The notes under the pieces were generated by a model. It worked only from the letters and a program-made list of their open reading frames with translations, was not told the DNA's origin and searched no databases. A DNA stretch of 64,000 nt from Verrucomicrobiota bacterium (GTDB taxonomy: Bacteria > Verrucomicrobiota > Verrucomicrobiia > Limisphaerales > UBA11320): contig JACQFQ010000030.1 of the NCBI GenBank assembly GCA_016199985.1, forward strand, positions 1 to 64,000, written 5' to 3'. Positions 27,166-36,386 of the stretch are shown piece after piece (within the stretch, counting starts at the first letter, position 1; every line of letters begins with the position of its first letter). The translations under genes were made by a program, and so were the position numbers.

Positions 27166-28773
27166 TCACTTCAACCCAAGCTTCACCGCATCGCCCTGGA
27201 CCTTGATGCCTTGGAAATCCACCTTCCCATCCGCTTCCAGCTTGAAGAACGCGTTCGGTCCCGCGGGCTTGTCGGTGGTGAGGGTCTGGGAGCCTTCATC
27301 CCACTTCACGCCGGTGGCATTCTCGTAGGGCCCGGCGACCTTTGGGGACTTCTTCAACAGGATGTTGATTGTCGGATCATTGGGCGAGCCTTTCAGGGGC
27401 GGGCGCAGATACGGAAACTGCTCTGTGAAGAAGCTCGCGTCGACGTACGCGCCGTCCGTAAACGGAACCTTCTCGTTCGGCGACCCAGGAATCAGGGCCC
27501 CCATCACAACGCGCAGCGCGATGTCCACAACGTCATCGCCCGGACGCCGACCGTTGGGGAATCCGGCGATGTCTCCGGCGAGCGCGCCCAGATTCTTCTG
27601 CTCCGCCGCGACCTTCGCGGGGATGGCCGTGTTCAACCGCTGCATCTCGCCGACGGAGCCGTTCGCGTTGAGGCCTGGAAGCCCCGTCGCAAAAACGGCC
27701 ACGAGATCATTGCGCGGAACGGCCGGCGCCTTGGCGCCCGCGGATCCGTAGAGCAGTTCGATGAGGGCGGGCAGGGTCGGATGCGTCACATAGTCGACGA
27801 ACTGCAGATCGTTCTTGGGCTCGCTCGCGTTGAACTTGTCCTTGTCCGGAAGACCGATCACGACCTCGTTCACGAGAGGCATTCCGAGGCGCGACACCTG
27901 CGTCTGTTTGCCGTCGCCAACGACGTGGGCGGTGCTCCATGCGCCAATCACCGTGCTCTTGTCGGAGAGCAGGCAGCTCTTGGGGATCTCGATGCACAGC
28001 GCCGTGACGTTCTTGTCCGCGAGGCTGTCCTTGTTTGCGTCCACAGGCCCCAGCGGGCTTGTGCTGATGTTGATCAGGTCGAAGGTCTCGCCGAGATTCA
28101 CGACAAACGGGTCCTTCCTCTGCCCCACAAAAACGCGGGCCTTCTCGGCGCAGCCGGGAATGGGGACTTCGTAGACGTACTGGTTCGCGTAGCTTTCATA
28201 GTCCGGGAGGGTCTTGTTGCCGATGTTGTCGACCGGCTTGATGAACCGATCGGTCCCGGTCTTCGGATTCTTCAGCCACTCATAGAACGTGGGATTCATC
28301 CGGGGCCCCTTCAGCATCGCGAAGGTGTATTCCTCCTCGACGTTGAGGGCCGCGTTGTTGTCCTTCGTGATCTGTCCGGCGATGATGAGAGGGATCGCGT
28401 TGGTGCGGCGGTTTCCATCCGGCCCGATGGCCAGGGAGATGTTCTTGCTCTTTTGGTAGAACTGAAAACGGAAGGTGATGTCCTCGATGGCGTCGCCGTT
28501 GTTGTCGATGTGGATTTCGTACCAGGCGTTGCTGGCAAGGGAGAAGTAATTGGGGCCGCCGTAGGCGTCCTGGAGCGGGATGTAGTTGGCGACGAATGTG
28601 ACGTAGTTCGAGCGGCCCGTCTCGTAGCTGTTGAACATGTAGAAGTCGGTGCAATCGAGCTTGGGCGTTGCGGTGATGAGGGGCGCCTCGCGATGGCTGG
28701 AGCTGTAAACAGGGGATGTGGCCAGGACCAGACCGGCCCCGGCGGCAAGCAGAGCGTGATGGGTTTTTTTCAT
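27166..28773 (-). CDS. Exported DUF4331 family protein
   Basis: 535 residues with a signal peptide (MKKTHHALLAAGAGLVLATS). SSHREAPLITATPKLDCTDF and YMFNSYE are the family-defining N-terminal motifs, and the whole length matches the family. DUF4331 genes often sit with HupE-like and TPR genes, as here, and next to ECF sigma factors; the divergent sigma gene starts 408 bp away. The biochemical role is unknown. Confidence 0.8.
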   Translation of the reverse strand: MKKTHHALLAAGAGLVLATSPVYSSSHREAPLITATPKLDCTDFYMFNSYETGRSNYVTFVANYIPLQDAYGGPNYFSLASNAWYEIHIDNNGDAIEDITFRFQFYQKSKNISLAIGPDGNRRTNAIPLIIAGQITKDNNAALNVEEEYTFAMLKGPRMNPTFYEWLKNPKTGTDRFIKPVDNIGNKTLPDYESYANQYVYEVPIPGCAEKARVFVGQRKDPFVVNLGETFDLINISTSPLGPVDANKDSLADKNVTALCIEIPKSCLLSDKSTVIGAWSTAHVVGDGKQTQVSRLGMPLVNEVVIGLPDKDKFNASEPKNDLQFVDYVTHPTLPALIELLYGSAGAKAPAVPRNDLVAVFATGLPGLNANGSVGEMQRLNTAIPAKVAAEQKNLGALAGDIAGFPNGRRPGDDVVDIALRVVMGALIPGSPNEKVPFTDGAYVDASFFTEQFPYLRPPLKGSPNDPTINILLKKSPKVAGPYENATGVKWDEGSQTLTTDKPAGPNAFFKLEADGKVDFQGIKVQGDAVKLGLK

Positions 28774-29181
28774 AGGGATGTTGTTGGCGTTTTTGTTCCC
28801 GCCCTCGACGGTTTCACCAGATCTGAGAGGCGAGACATTGGGCTATACGCATGAGCTTTCGCTTTGGATGCATGCCTCCACGGAATCTCATTTCATGTCT
28901 CTCCCAACGGTCAACGTCCGCAGTTTTCTTTCGGAGCCATGCATCCGATGAGGATCGGCGGGCGTTGTGTTCTTGCGGCCATGATGCCTCTCCACTGGAC
29001 CCAACGCCAATTCAACGTCCGCGTGCTTCGCAGCGCCTCGGAGCCGGCGACGCGCGCCTGCCGCGGGCTGGACGACCGTCCGCGGCAATCCGGCTTGCCG
29101 GCGTCGGAGGAATCCGTTACCAAACTGCGCCCGTGTTCATCGGCGACGCCCTCCGCGACGTCAGCGTGGTCGTGGGGCGAA
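28774..29181. other. Divergent intergenic region between DUF4331 and the ECF sigma gene
   Basis: About 400 bp. The sigma-factor frame stays open to 28864, but the upstream residues are unlike any sigma factor, so they are probably untranslated. Promoters for both directions must lie here; no confident -35/-10 pair could be picked out by eye. Confidence 0.4.
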
Positions 29182-29772
29182 ATGACGATCAACGTCGAAC
29201 AAGACATTCGGCTCCTCCAGCGCGTCGCGCTGGGAGAGACGGAGGCGTTGTCGGAGCTCTACGATCGCTTCTCAGGCACTCTCCTGGGGCTTGCGTGGAA
29301 AATGCTCGGGGCCGAGGAGGAGGCCGAAGAAGTCCTCCAGGAGGTGTTCTTGAAAGTCTGGGAGAAGGCGGATCGCTACGATCCGAAGCTCGGATCCCCG
29401 ATCGCGTGGCTCGTTACCATGGCTCGCAACCTCTCCCATGACCGCCTGAGAGCGTCAGCGCGCCGCAGCCGCCTGCTGGACTCCTTGAAACAGGAGGAGG
29501 GCCTGTTCGGCGACGCGCCGCAATTGCCGACCCAAGGGCTCCTGACCGAGGAGGCCGCCGTTCAGGTCCGCCTCGCCCTGCAAAAAATTCCTTCGGAGCA
29601 ACGGCGCGCGATTGAGCTCGCATTCGTGGGAGGGCTTAGCCAGACAGAAATCGCCGAGCATCTCAACGAGCCGTTGGGAACGGTGAAAGCGCGGATTCGT
29701 CGAGGCATGCTCGCGATGCGGGAAGCGATCCCTATGGAATGGCGACCCGACGCGGGAGCGTCAGGCAATTAA
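29182..29772 (+). CDS. ECF-type RNA polymerase sigma factor
   Basis: 196 residues from the ATG at 29182. Region 2 (LSELYDRFSGTLLGLAWKML, AEEVLQEVFLKVWEKADRYD, SPIAWLVTMARNLSHDRLR) and region 4 (LQKIPSEQRRAIELAFVGGL, SQTEIAEHLNEPLGTVKARI) are complete, separated by a linker without region 3. It belongs to the RpoE/SigK-like ECF groups. The anti-sigma gene follows after 4 bp, so expression and inhibition are co-ordinated. Confidence 0.9.
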   Translation: MTINVEQDIRLLQRVALGETEALSELYDRFSGTLLGLAWKMLGAEEEAEEVLQEVFLKVWEKADRYDPKLGSPIAWLVTMARNLSHDRLRASARRSRLLDSLKQEEGLFGDAPQLPTQGLLTEEAAVQVRLALQKIPSEQRRAIELAFVGGLSQTEIAEHLNEPLGTVKARIRRGMLAMREAIPMEWRPDAGASGN

Positions 29773-29776
29773 ATCC

Positions 29777-30364
29777 ATGACTCCTGAGAAAATTAAAGAG
29801 TGGGCGATGCTGAGCGCGGCGGGCGCGCTGGAGTGCCCTGACGCGGCGGAGTGGGCGCGGCTTCTATCCGAGGGGAACGCCCTGGCCTGGCAGGAGCTCA
29901 GCGCCAGCCGCGAGGCGATCACTCGGGCGCTTCTCGCCGGCCTGCCCGTCAAAAGGCCGCGACCTGGCCTCAAAGCTCAGCTCCTCGCTCGCGTGGCGCG
30001 GACGGATGGAGACGCCGCCCCTCGCTCCGCCAAGCCCCCGCCTTTTCGCACGCAGCGCAAGGATGAGGGCGACTGGCTATCCCTTCCATTTCCCGGAATC
30101 AGGGCGAAGCTTCTCTCCTGCGACCTCCAGCGCAACTATGCCTGGATCTACGCCGAGATCGGCGCGGGCGTTCGCTACCCCTCCCACCATCATTCAGCCG
30201 CGGAGGAGCTCTACGTCCTGACGGGGGATTTGGTGGTCAACGGAACGGTGCTTCATGCGGGCGATTTCCACCACGCCGAAGCCGACACGGATCACGCGGA
30301 CGTCGCGTCAGTGGACGGATGCACCGCCTTGATGCTGGTGCCGATAGACGCTCTGACTCCTTAG
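29777..30364 (+). CDS. Anti-sigma factor with RskA-like N-terminus and ChrR-type cupin
   Basis: 195 residues. The N-terminal half (AMLSAAGALECPDAAEWARL, LPVKRPRPGLKAQLLARV) resembles the sigma-binding part of RskA-type anti-sigma factors, without the H-x3-C-x2-C zinc motif of ChrR. The C-terminal half is a cupin with YPSHHHSAAEELYVLTGDL, the metal-binding motif of the ChrR cupin that senses singlet oxygen or organic peroxide. A cytoplasmic anti-sigma is inferred, since no membrane segment is present. The pair would release the upstream ECF sigma on oxidative or photo-oxidative stress. Confidence 0.75.
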   Translation: MTPEKIKEWAMLSAAGALECPDAAEWARLLSEGNALAWQELSASREAITRALLAGLPVKRPRPGLKAQLLARVARTDGDAAPRSAKPPPFRTQRKDEGDWLSLPFPGIRAKLLSCDLQRNYAWIYAEIGAGVRYPSHHHSAAEELYVLTGDLVVNGTVLHAGDFHHAEADTDHADVASVDGCTALMLVPIDALTP

Positions 30365-30379
30365 CGGCTTGCCGCCAGA

Positions 30380-31489
30380 CTAGGTCAGCCTCATCGGCAT
30401 GACGACGTACAGAAACGGCCCATTGATCTTCAGAACCCCGGGGCTGAGCTCGTCGATCAGCTCCAGGAATACTTCGTCGTTGGTGAGAGCGGTGAGCGGA
30501 TCGATGAGGTATCCGGGGTTGAAGGCGACCGCGAGATCCACTCCCTTGTAGTTGATCGCCAAACTTTCCTGCGCTTCCCCAATGTCGGGCGCGTTCGCGC
30601 TGATGGCCAGGTTGTTCTTGCTGAAGGAAAGCTTCACGGAATTCTGCTTCTCGCTCGTCATGATCTCAGCGCGGCGCAGAGCGTGCATGAGGTCCTCGCG
30701 GCTGAGCGCGATGCGCTCCTTGGGCTCGCCGGGAATCACCTGGCGGTAGTTCGGATAGTTCCCTTCAATCAGTTTGGTGATGATGGTGATCGATCCTCCC
30801 TTCTCATCCTCCAAAGCAAAGGAAGCCTGATTCTCTCCCACGAGAATTTTCACACTGCCTTTCTCTTGAAGCAACCGGCCCAGTTCAATCACGGCTTTGC
30901 TCGGCACAATGAAATCACCCTGACTGCGCTCGCCCACTTCCGCGTCCTCCTCGGCCATGGCGAGTCGACGTCCGTCGGTCGCCACCAGGGTGAGGCGCTG
31001 ATCATGCAGGCTGAAAAAGATCCCGTTGAGGACGTACCGGCTCTCATCGGAGGAGGTCGCGAAGCTGGTTCTCTTCAGCATGGCGCGGAGCTTCTCCTGT
31101 CCCAGCTCGACCTTTCGGTCGTCCTGGAAGCGGGGCATGGACGGAAACTCCTCGGGCCCCAGGCCGCGAACGCGAAAATGGGACGCTCCGCTGCGGATGC
31201 TCGTGACGTTCTTGTCGTCGGTGTCCAGCTCGATGTCCGAGCTGCCCAGCTCCCTGGCGATGCTCACGAGCTTCTTCACCGGAGCCGTTGTTGACCCCGG
31301 CCTCTTGACGGCAGCCGCCACGCTGCAGGCGATGGTGACGTCGAGATCCGTGGCGGTCAGAGAGAGTCGATCGCCCTCCGCGCGCAGGAGCACATTGGAC
31401 AGCACGGGCAGGGTGGTGCGCGTGCTGACGATGTTCTGGACTGATTGCAGTCCCGCGAGCAATTGCTCCTTAGCTATGGACAGATTCAT
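30380..31489 (-). CDS. dnaN: DNA polymerase III beta subunit (sliding clamp)
   Basis: 369 residues, the normal length. Three clamp domains are recognisable, from MNLSIAKEQLLAGLQSVQNI through LPVLSNVLLRAEGDRLSLTA to the end FLYVVMPMRLT (family usually ends in -MPMRL). It forms the ring that tethers polymerase to DNA. It lies alone, without dnaA or recF, which differs from many bacteria but is common in PVC genomes. The 209 bp before it contain no gene. Confidence 0.95.
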   Translation of the reverse strand: MNLSIAKEQLLAGLQSVQNIVSTRTTLPVLSNVLLRAEGDRLSLTATDLDVTIACSVAAAVKRPGSTTAPVKKLVSIARELGSSDIELDTDDKNVTSIRSGASHFRVRGLGPEEFPSMPRFQDDRKVELGQEKLRAMLKRTSFATSSDESRYVLNGIFFSLHDQRLTLVATDGRRLAMAEEDAEVGERSQGDFIVPSKAVIELGRLLQEKGSVKILVGENQASFALEDEKGGSITIITKLIEGNYPNYRQVIPGEPKERIALSREDLMHALRRAEIMTSEKQNSVKLSFSKNNLAISANAPDIGEAQESLAINYKGVDLAVAFNPGYLIDPLTALTNDEVFLELIDELSPGVLKINGPFLYVVMPMRLT

Positions 31490-31698
31490 TCGCTTTTATG
31501 GATAGACTCTTTAGAGAAACAAAAATCTATCAGTATTAAGGGCTGTGAATAAGGGATTGCCTAGAAGGCTGTCAAGGTTCCCACAACCACTTACAGAAAA
31601 AGTATTCCGGTGCATAAGTGTCCAAGACAGACACGGAGAGCGAAGTCGACCCTGGTTCGAGTGAGTTGTTGGCATGTTGTTGGACCGGATTCGGGAGG

Positions 31699-32853
31699 TT
31701 ATCCAGAGGTTTGAGAGAGGGCAATGACACGAGGAAGAATCCCCCGGACGTGCGCCACTTCCTCGGAGGTGTTGCCCCTCCCTAGCGAAAACCGCACCAG
31801 AGCCCTCCCCTCCGCAGCGCTGAATCCCATGGCCGAGGCCACATGCGAAGGCTCAAGCGAACCCGCTGAGCAGGCCGACCCGGCCGACCCGCAAACTCCC
31901 TCCAGATCGAAATTCGCAAGGAGGGTCATGCTGTCACTTCGAGGCACCACGAAGGCGACTGTGTTGGACAAACTAACCTCCTTGTCCCCGAGGACGCGCA
32001 CGCCCAACGCATCGAGGGAGCTCAGGGCTTCCCGAAGCTCGGATGCCAGCGGACACAGTACGACGGGGTCAAAAACAGGCGGGCGGATGAATCGTTCCAT
32101 AGCCGCGGCCAAACCCATGATGCCCGGAAGATTCTCCGTGCCCGCGCGGCGTTCGTTCTCATGACCTCCCCCGAACAAGAGAGGATCAGGATGCAACGGG
32201 GACCGGATATACAGCAGCCCGCTGCCCTTCGGGCCATGGAACTTATGTCCGCACAGCGAAATAAGATCCGCACCCAGCGTCTCCACGCCTTCCCAGGGCA
32301 TCTTTCCGAACCATTGAACCGCGTCTGTGTGGAGCAGCACCCCTTTCTCACGACAAATCCGGGACAACTCACGCAAAGGCTGCAGCGCTCCCATCTCATT
32401 GTTCGCGGCTTGGAGCGAAACCAGGATGGTGTCCGAACGGATGGCCGATACCACCCGATCCACAGAGACGCACCCGCGGGCGTCGACGGGCAATCTCTCG
32501 ACCTGGAAGCCCTCGCGTCGCTCCAGATAGTCCAGCGCGTGGAGCACCGCATGATGCTCAACACTCGACGTGACAATATGACGGCCTCGCTCCCTCAGCA
32601 TCCGCGCCGTCCCGAGCACCGCCAGATTGACGCTTTCGGTCCCGCCGCTCGTGAAGACGATTTCGCTGGGTCGGCAACGGAACACTCGCGCCGCGCGATC
32701 CCGAGCGTCATCCAACAAAGCCCTCGCGCGTCGACCCACATGATGAATGCTCGATGGATTCCCAAAACAATCCGCCCAAAACGGCTCCATCACTTCGCGA
32801 ACGTCGGGATCCAGAGGCGTTGTGGCGTTGTAGTCGAAGTATATAGTACGCAC
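31699..32853 (-). CDS. Cysteine desulfurase (NifS/IscS family)
   Basis: 384 residues. N-terminal IYFDYNATTPLDPDVREVME, the PLP lysine in SLCGHKFHGPKGSGLLY and the nucleophilic Cys in CGSAGSACSAGS are conserved. The short active-site loop with S-A-C-S-A-G fits the NifS/IscS group (class I). It supplies sulfur for Fe-S clusters or thiolation. The gene lies 10 bp from a molybdopterin oxidoreductase gene on the same strand. Confidence 0.9.
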   Translation of the reverse strand: MRTIYFDYNATTPLDPDVREVMEPFWADCFGNPSSIHHVGRRARALLDDARDRAARVFRCRPSEIVFTSGGTESVNLAVLGTARMLRERGRHIVTSSVEHHAVLHALDYLERREGFQVERLPVDARGCVSVDRVVSAIRSDTILVSLQAANNEMGALQPLRELSRICREKGVLLHTDAVQWFGKMPWEGVETLGADLISLCGHKFHGPKGSGLLYIRSPLHPDPLLFGGGHENERRAGTENLPGIMGLAAAMERFIRPPVFDPVVLCPLASELREALSSLDALGVRVLGDKEVSLSNTVAFVVPRSDSMTLLANFDLEGVCGSAGSACSAGSLEPSHVASAMGFSAAEGRALVRFSLGRGNTSEEVAHVRGILPRVIALSQTSG

Positions 32854-32863
32854 AGACCCTTAC

Positions 32864-33517
32864 CTAAATAGGTTTCTGCCCTGGAGCGAATCGGTCTTCG
32901 GTCCAAGGGTCGGCGGTATTCGAATATCCCCTCACCTCCCAGAACCCAAGGATATCACGATCGATAAAGGTGATTTCTCGAATCCATTTTGCGCCTTTCC
33001 ACGCATAGCGTTTGGGGACGATGACGCGGGCGGGTCCGCCGTGCTCTTTGGGAATGGGTTGGTTGTTCCAGGAGTGCGCTATGAGAACGTCATCGTCGAG
33101 GCAGACTTCGATGGGGTTGTTCGTGGAGTAGCCGTCATAGCTCTTCAGGAAGACGTGACGCGCTTGGGGCTTGGGGCGGACGATTTCGGCCAGCGTGAAG
33201 AACGCGACTCCCTGCCACCGCATGTCGAACTGACTCCATGTGGTGACGCAATGGAAGTCGCTGGTGTCTTCGAACTGGGGGAGCGCGAGGAACTCTTCCC
33301 AGGACCACGTGACGGGGTTTTCGACAAGGCCATGGACTTTCAGGCTCCAGTCGGAGAGCGGCGCCTCGGGCTGAATGCCGAGATCCAGAACCGGGAAGTT
33401 GGTGACTTGGCGCTGGCCTGGGGGGAGGCGGTCCTGAGACCTGGGTTGGGGGGGTGCGGATTGACCCGACATTTTCCGAGCCCAACGTTCTTTGCGAGCG
33501 ATGTAGTCGTCGTTCAT
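32864..33517 (-). CDS. Molybdopterin-dependent oxidoreductase, sulfite oxidase (YedY) family
   Basis: 217 residues from the ATG at 33517; longer starts up to 33607 add a basic tail only. The Moco-ligating Cys is in DFHCVTTWSQFDMRWQGV, with conserved GGPARVIVPKRYAWKGAKWI and a C-terminal FWEVRGYSNTADPW motif. No signal sequence is seen, so unlike MsrP/YedY it may be cytoplasmic. It precedes the cysteine desulfurase gene by 10 bp; sulfur donation to the cofactor is a possible link. Confidence 0.85.
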   Translation of the reverse strand: MNDDYIARKERWARKMSGQSAPPQPRSQDRLPPGQRQVTNFPVLDLGIQPEAPLSDWSLKVHGLVENPVTWSWEEFLALPQFEDTSDFHCVTTWSQFDMRWQGVAFFTLAEIVRPKPQARHVFLKSYDGYSTNNPIEVCLDDDVLIAHSWNNQPIPKEHGGPARVIVPKRYAWKGAKWIREITFIDRDILGFWEVRGYSNTADPWTEDRFAPGQKPI

Positions 33518-33616
33518 CTCTAGGACCGCAACGCTAGAGCTTTTCTGAACACGGGGGAAGAGCGGCCTTCTGAAGACTCGCGTCCGCGCAACGTTTGTTG
33601 CGCGCATCCCAGCCGC

Positions 33617-34585
33617 TCAAACGACCGCTTGAAGAATCGATGGTATGCCCTCGACAGTCTTCAGCCAGGAGCCGTATGTGGAGGCTCGGGTCTCTCTCGA
33701 CATCGTGGGCGCCAGGATTGTCCAGCCGCTGGCATCGAGGCAGTGGTCGAGCGACACCGGCCTAGGATTCCCGCTGTCGCCCAGCTGATGTTTCCTTGCG
33801 ACGAGATTGGCGAGCTGGACTGCCGCGGCGATGCTTCGCTCCTTCTCCGCTTCCTCGGGGCAGTCGTGGAACTCGGCCGCTTCGATCAGGCTGGGAGGCA
33901 GGTTTCGCTGTCGGAGATACAGGCCGCCCAGTTGCCGATGATTCATCCCGAGCGCCTTCTCCTCCAGATCCGGGAGTCGGCCGGATTCCTCCGCCAACCT
34001 TCGATGGATGGCGGTGAAATGTTCCGGGAACGCGGCGGCCATCACGATCTTGCCGACGTCATGGACCAGGCCCGCGAGATAGTCTGACTCCTCCGTCGAT
34101 GTCACCAACGATGTGAGGATCTCGCGGGTCATCAAGGCCACCGCGATGCAATGCTGCCAGAAGGGGCGCCATTCGAACAACGAGGACTTCCCGACCAGGC
34201 CTTGGAAATCCTCAATGACCGGGGTCGCCATGGCCAGGTGTCGGATTTGCTCGGTGCCCACGAAGAAGACCGCTTCCTCGATGGTTTTCACGGGCTCGGC
34301 CAAGCCGAAGTAAACCGAATTCACCATCCGGAGCACCCGCGCGGTGAGGCTCGGATCGCGTTGAACCACCTCGCAAATCTCGCGGGTATAAGCCTGGCCC
34401 GCGTTGAGGAGCTGGATCATGTCGCGCGCGTTTTTGTTGAGCGAGGGCAGGGAGGGGCATCGCGCCACACGGGCGACGATGACGTCCTTCCCGAGTGGAC
34501 CTGGCGGATGCGGCGCGGCGTTTGATCCAGCTTGAGTCACTCTGCCATGGGTTATCGTCAGTTTGGGAAGAAACTTTCGCGCCAA
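33617..34585 (-). CDS. HDOD domain signalling protein
   Basis: 322 residues. The HDOD domain spans about residues 30-230 (CPSLPSLNKNARDMIQLLNA, VQRDPSLTARVLRMVNSVYF, AVFFVGTEQIRHLAMATPV, LAGLVHDVGKIVM). The His-Asp of a true HD hydrolase is partly kept (VHDVGK), but HDOD proteins are generally non-catalytic. It diverges from the CheX/response-regulator block, suggesting a role in the same signalling network. Confidence 0.8.
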   Translation of the reverse strand: MARKFLPKLTITHGRVTQAGSNAAPHPPGPLGKDVIVARVARCPSLPSLNKNARDMIQLLNAGQAYTREICEVVQRDPSLTARVLRMVNSVYFGLAEPVKTIEEAVFFVGTEQIRHLAMATPVIEDFQGLVGKSSLFEWRPFWQHCIAVALMTREILTSLVTSTEESDYLAGLVHDVGKIVMAAAFPEHFTAIHRRLAEESGRLPDLEEKALGMNHRQLGGLYLRQRNLPPSLIEAAEFHDCPEEAEKERSIAAAVQLANLVARKHQLGDSGNPRPVSLDHCLDASGWTILAPTMSRETRASTYGSWLKTVEGIPSILQAVV

Positions 34586-34723
34586 TTCGCCAGGAGGCCT
34601 GGATCGTCATGCTTCATGGCTTTTCAAGAGAGTCCGGAGCGTCGAGAGGGCGCTCCCGCCGCGACTTTTGTCCTGGTGAATCTTGAATTAAGTCTCCCCC
34701 CGCGGCGCCGATGTAGTCAGCGT

Positions 34724-35209
34724 ATGATCGAGGTGATGGAAGAATTGGTCAAGGGGGCCGTGTCCGAGGTTTTCGGAACGATGCTCTCGATAAAGACCAA
34801 GCCAGACAAGTCACTCACGCTCATCAGCAATGGAGATCCGCACATCGCAAGCAGCGTCGGGTTCATCGGGGATGTCACCGGAGTTGTTTTCATCTATTCG
34901 ACCGACTCGTTCGCGCGCTTGATCACCTCCCGGATGTTGGGCCTGCGGACGTCCGAGGCGATCGGCGAGGAGCTGGTGAATGATTCCATGGGGGAGTTGG
35001 GAAACATGGTCGTGGGCCACATCAAATCGCGGCTCTGCGATCGAGGGATGCCCTGCGTCCTCACCATCCCATCCATCGTCAGGGGCTCCCAGTTCTCGAT
35101 CGAGGCGGCCGCCAGCGCCACTCGCATGGTGATCGGCTTTAGATGCGACGCCGCCGAACAGGTCGCCATTGAGGTCCTCATCAAGCCCACGGACGGGCCT
35201 CAGCCATAA
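34724..35209 (+). CDS. CheX-like chemotaxis phosphatase domain protein
   Basis: 161 residues from the ATG at 34724. The CheC/CheX catalytic pattern E-x-x-N is present at Glu91 and Asn94 (DSMGELGNMVVGHIKSRL), and the N-terminal MEELVKGAVSEVFGTML fits CheX. It would dephosphorylate a phospho-receiver, most likely the REC protein encoded 31 bp downstream. No flagellar or receptor genes are visible. Confidence 0.8.
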   Translation: MIEVMEELVKGAVSEVFGTMLSIKTKPDKSLTLISNGDPHIASSVGFIGDVTGVVFIYSTDSFARLITSRMLGLRTSEAIGEELVNDSMGELGNMVVGHIKSRLCDRGMPCVLTIPSIVRGSQFSIEAAASATRMVIGFRCDAAEQVAIEVLIKPTDGPQP

Positions 35210-35240
35210 ACCTTCCGCGAATCGAGCCGATAGAAACTGT

Positions 35241-36386
35241 ATGGGACGCAAGATTCTCACCGTCGATGACAGCAAGACGATCCGAATGATCGTCGCCAAG
35301 GCGTTCAAGACCTTCGATTGCGAGGTGCTCGAGGGATCGAACGGCGTGGAAGGACTCGCCGTGGCCACGCGCGAGAAGCCGGACGTGATCGTGCTCGATT
35401 TCACGATGCCCATCATGGATGGGTACGAGATGCTGGCGAAGCTCAAGTCGGACCCGGACCTCAAGTCCATCCCCGTGATCATGCTCACCGCCGAGGCCGG
35501 ACGCGAACAGGTCCTCAAGATCGCGAAGCTGGGCGTGCGCGACTACCTGATCAAGCCCTTCAAGGAGGAGGTGATCATTGAGCGCGTCAGCCGCGTCATC
35601 GATCTGAAGCCTCGTGGCGAGGCCGTCGCGAAGATCAGGAATTTCGACGACGAGATCCAATTGCTGATCGTGGATGACAAGCCGGCGATCATCGACCAGG
35701 TGCGCAACGGTTTGGCGGACACCAAGTGGAAGGTGGATGGCGCGAACGCCCCAGGTCAGGCGATGGACTTCTGCGGCCACACCCTGCCCGACGTGATCCT
35801 CGCGAGCCTCACGCTGCCTGACAACGGAGGCTACTCCCTCTTCCAGACGCTCCGCGGCGGCGTCAAGACCAAGAGCCTTCCGATTTTCGGCCTCACGGTG
35901 AAGACGGACACCGACCAGCAAAGCAAGGCTCAGCAGAGCGGGTTTACGGGCGTCATCACCAAACCCATCGAGTTCGAAGACCTCAAGACGAAGATTTGTC
36001 GCACGCTTAATCTCGACACCTCTCTCCGCTACTTCCTCCAGAAGGACGGCGCTCTCGTCATGACTCTTCCCGCCGACTTTAGCCAGGGCGTCGCCAACGA
36101 GGTCGCCATGTACCTGGCCAACAAAATCACGCTCGCCGTCGACGCGGGCATCGACAAGATGGTGATGGATCTCAGCCAACTCAAGAAAGCCGACATCACG
36201 TTGATCAAGCTCGGTTTGAGCACCATCCAGATGTGCCATGAGCTGTCGATCAAGTACAGCATGATCGGATCCGAGGCCGTATGTCAGGAATGCAAGAATT
36301 ACGAGGAAACCAAGGATTGGCGACTGGTGATGAGCTATCAGGAGGCCATGTCTCAACTCGGAGTGAAGCTGCAGGTCGCCGCCTGA
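35241..36386 (+). CDS. Response regulator with REC, pseudo-REC and STAS-like domains
   Basis: 381 residues from the ATG at 35241. REC1 (about 4-120) has the acidic pair DD (9-10), phospho-acceptor Asp53 (VIVLDFTMP) and Lys (LIKPF). REC2 (about 142-262) keeps IVDD, but the acceptor position is replaced (VILASLTLP), so it is probably not phosphorylated. Residues about 268-370 (DGALVMTLPADFSQGVANEV, VMDLSQLKKADITLIKLGL) resemble a STAS-like domain as in anti-sigma antagonists. There is no DNA-binding output, so it should act through protein contacts; CheX precedes it. Confidence 0.8.
   Translation: MGRKILTVDDSKTIRMIVAKAFKTFDCEVLEGSNGVEGLAVATREKPDVIVLDFTMPIMDGYEMLAKLKSDPDLKSIPVIMLTAEAGREQVLKIAKLGVRDYLIKPFKEEVIIERVSRVIDLKPRGEAVAKIRNFDDEIQLLIVDDKPAIIDQVRNGLADTKWKVDGANAPGQAMDFCGHTLPDVILASLTLPDNGGYSLFQTLRGGVKTKSLPIFGLTVKTDTDQQSKAQQSGFTGVITKPIEFEDLKTKICRTLNLDTSLRYFLQKDGALVMTLPADFSQGVANEVAMYLANKITLAVDAGIDKMVMDLSQLKKADITLIKLGLSTIQMCHELSIKYSMIGSEAVCQECKNYEETKDWRLVMSYQEAMSQLGVKLQVAA

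Noticed and set aside
31490-31698. Chromosome origin next to dnaN
   Set aside because: Only one poor DnaA-box-like sequence (TTATCCAGA near 31700) and no dnaA or AT-rich unwinding region; not enough for an origin call.
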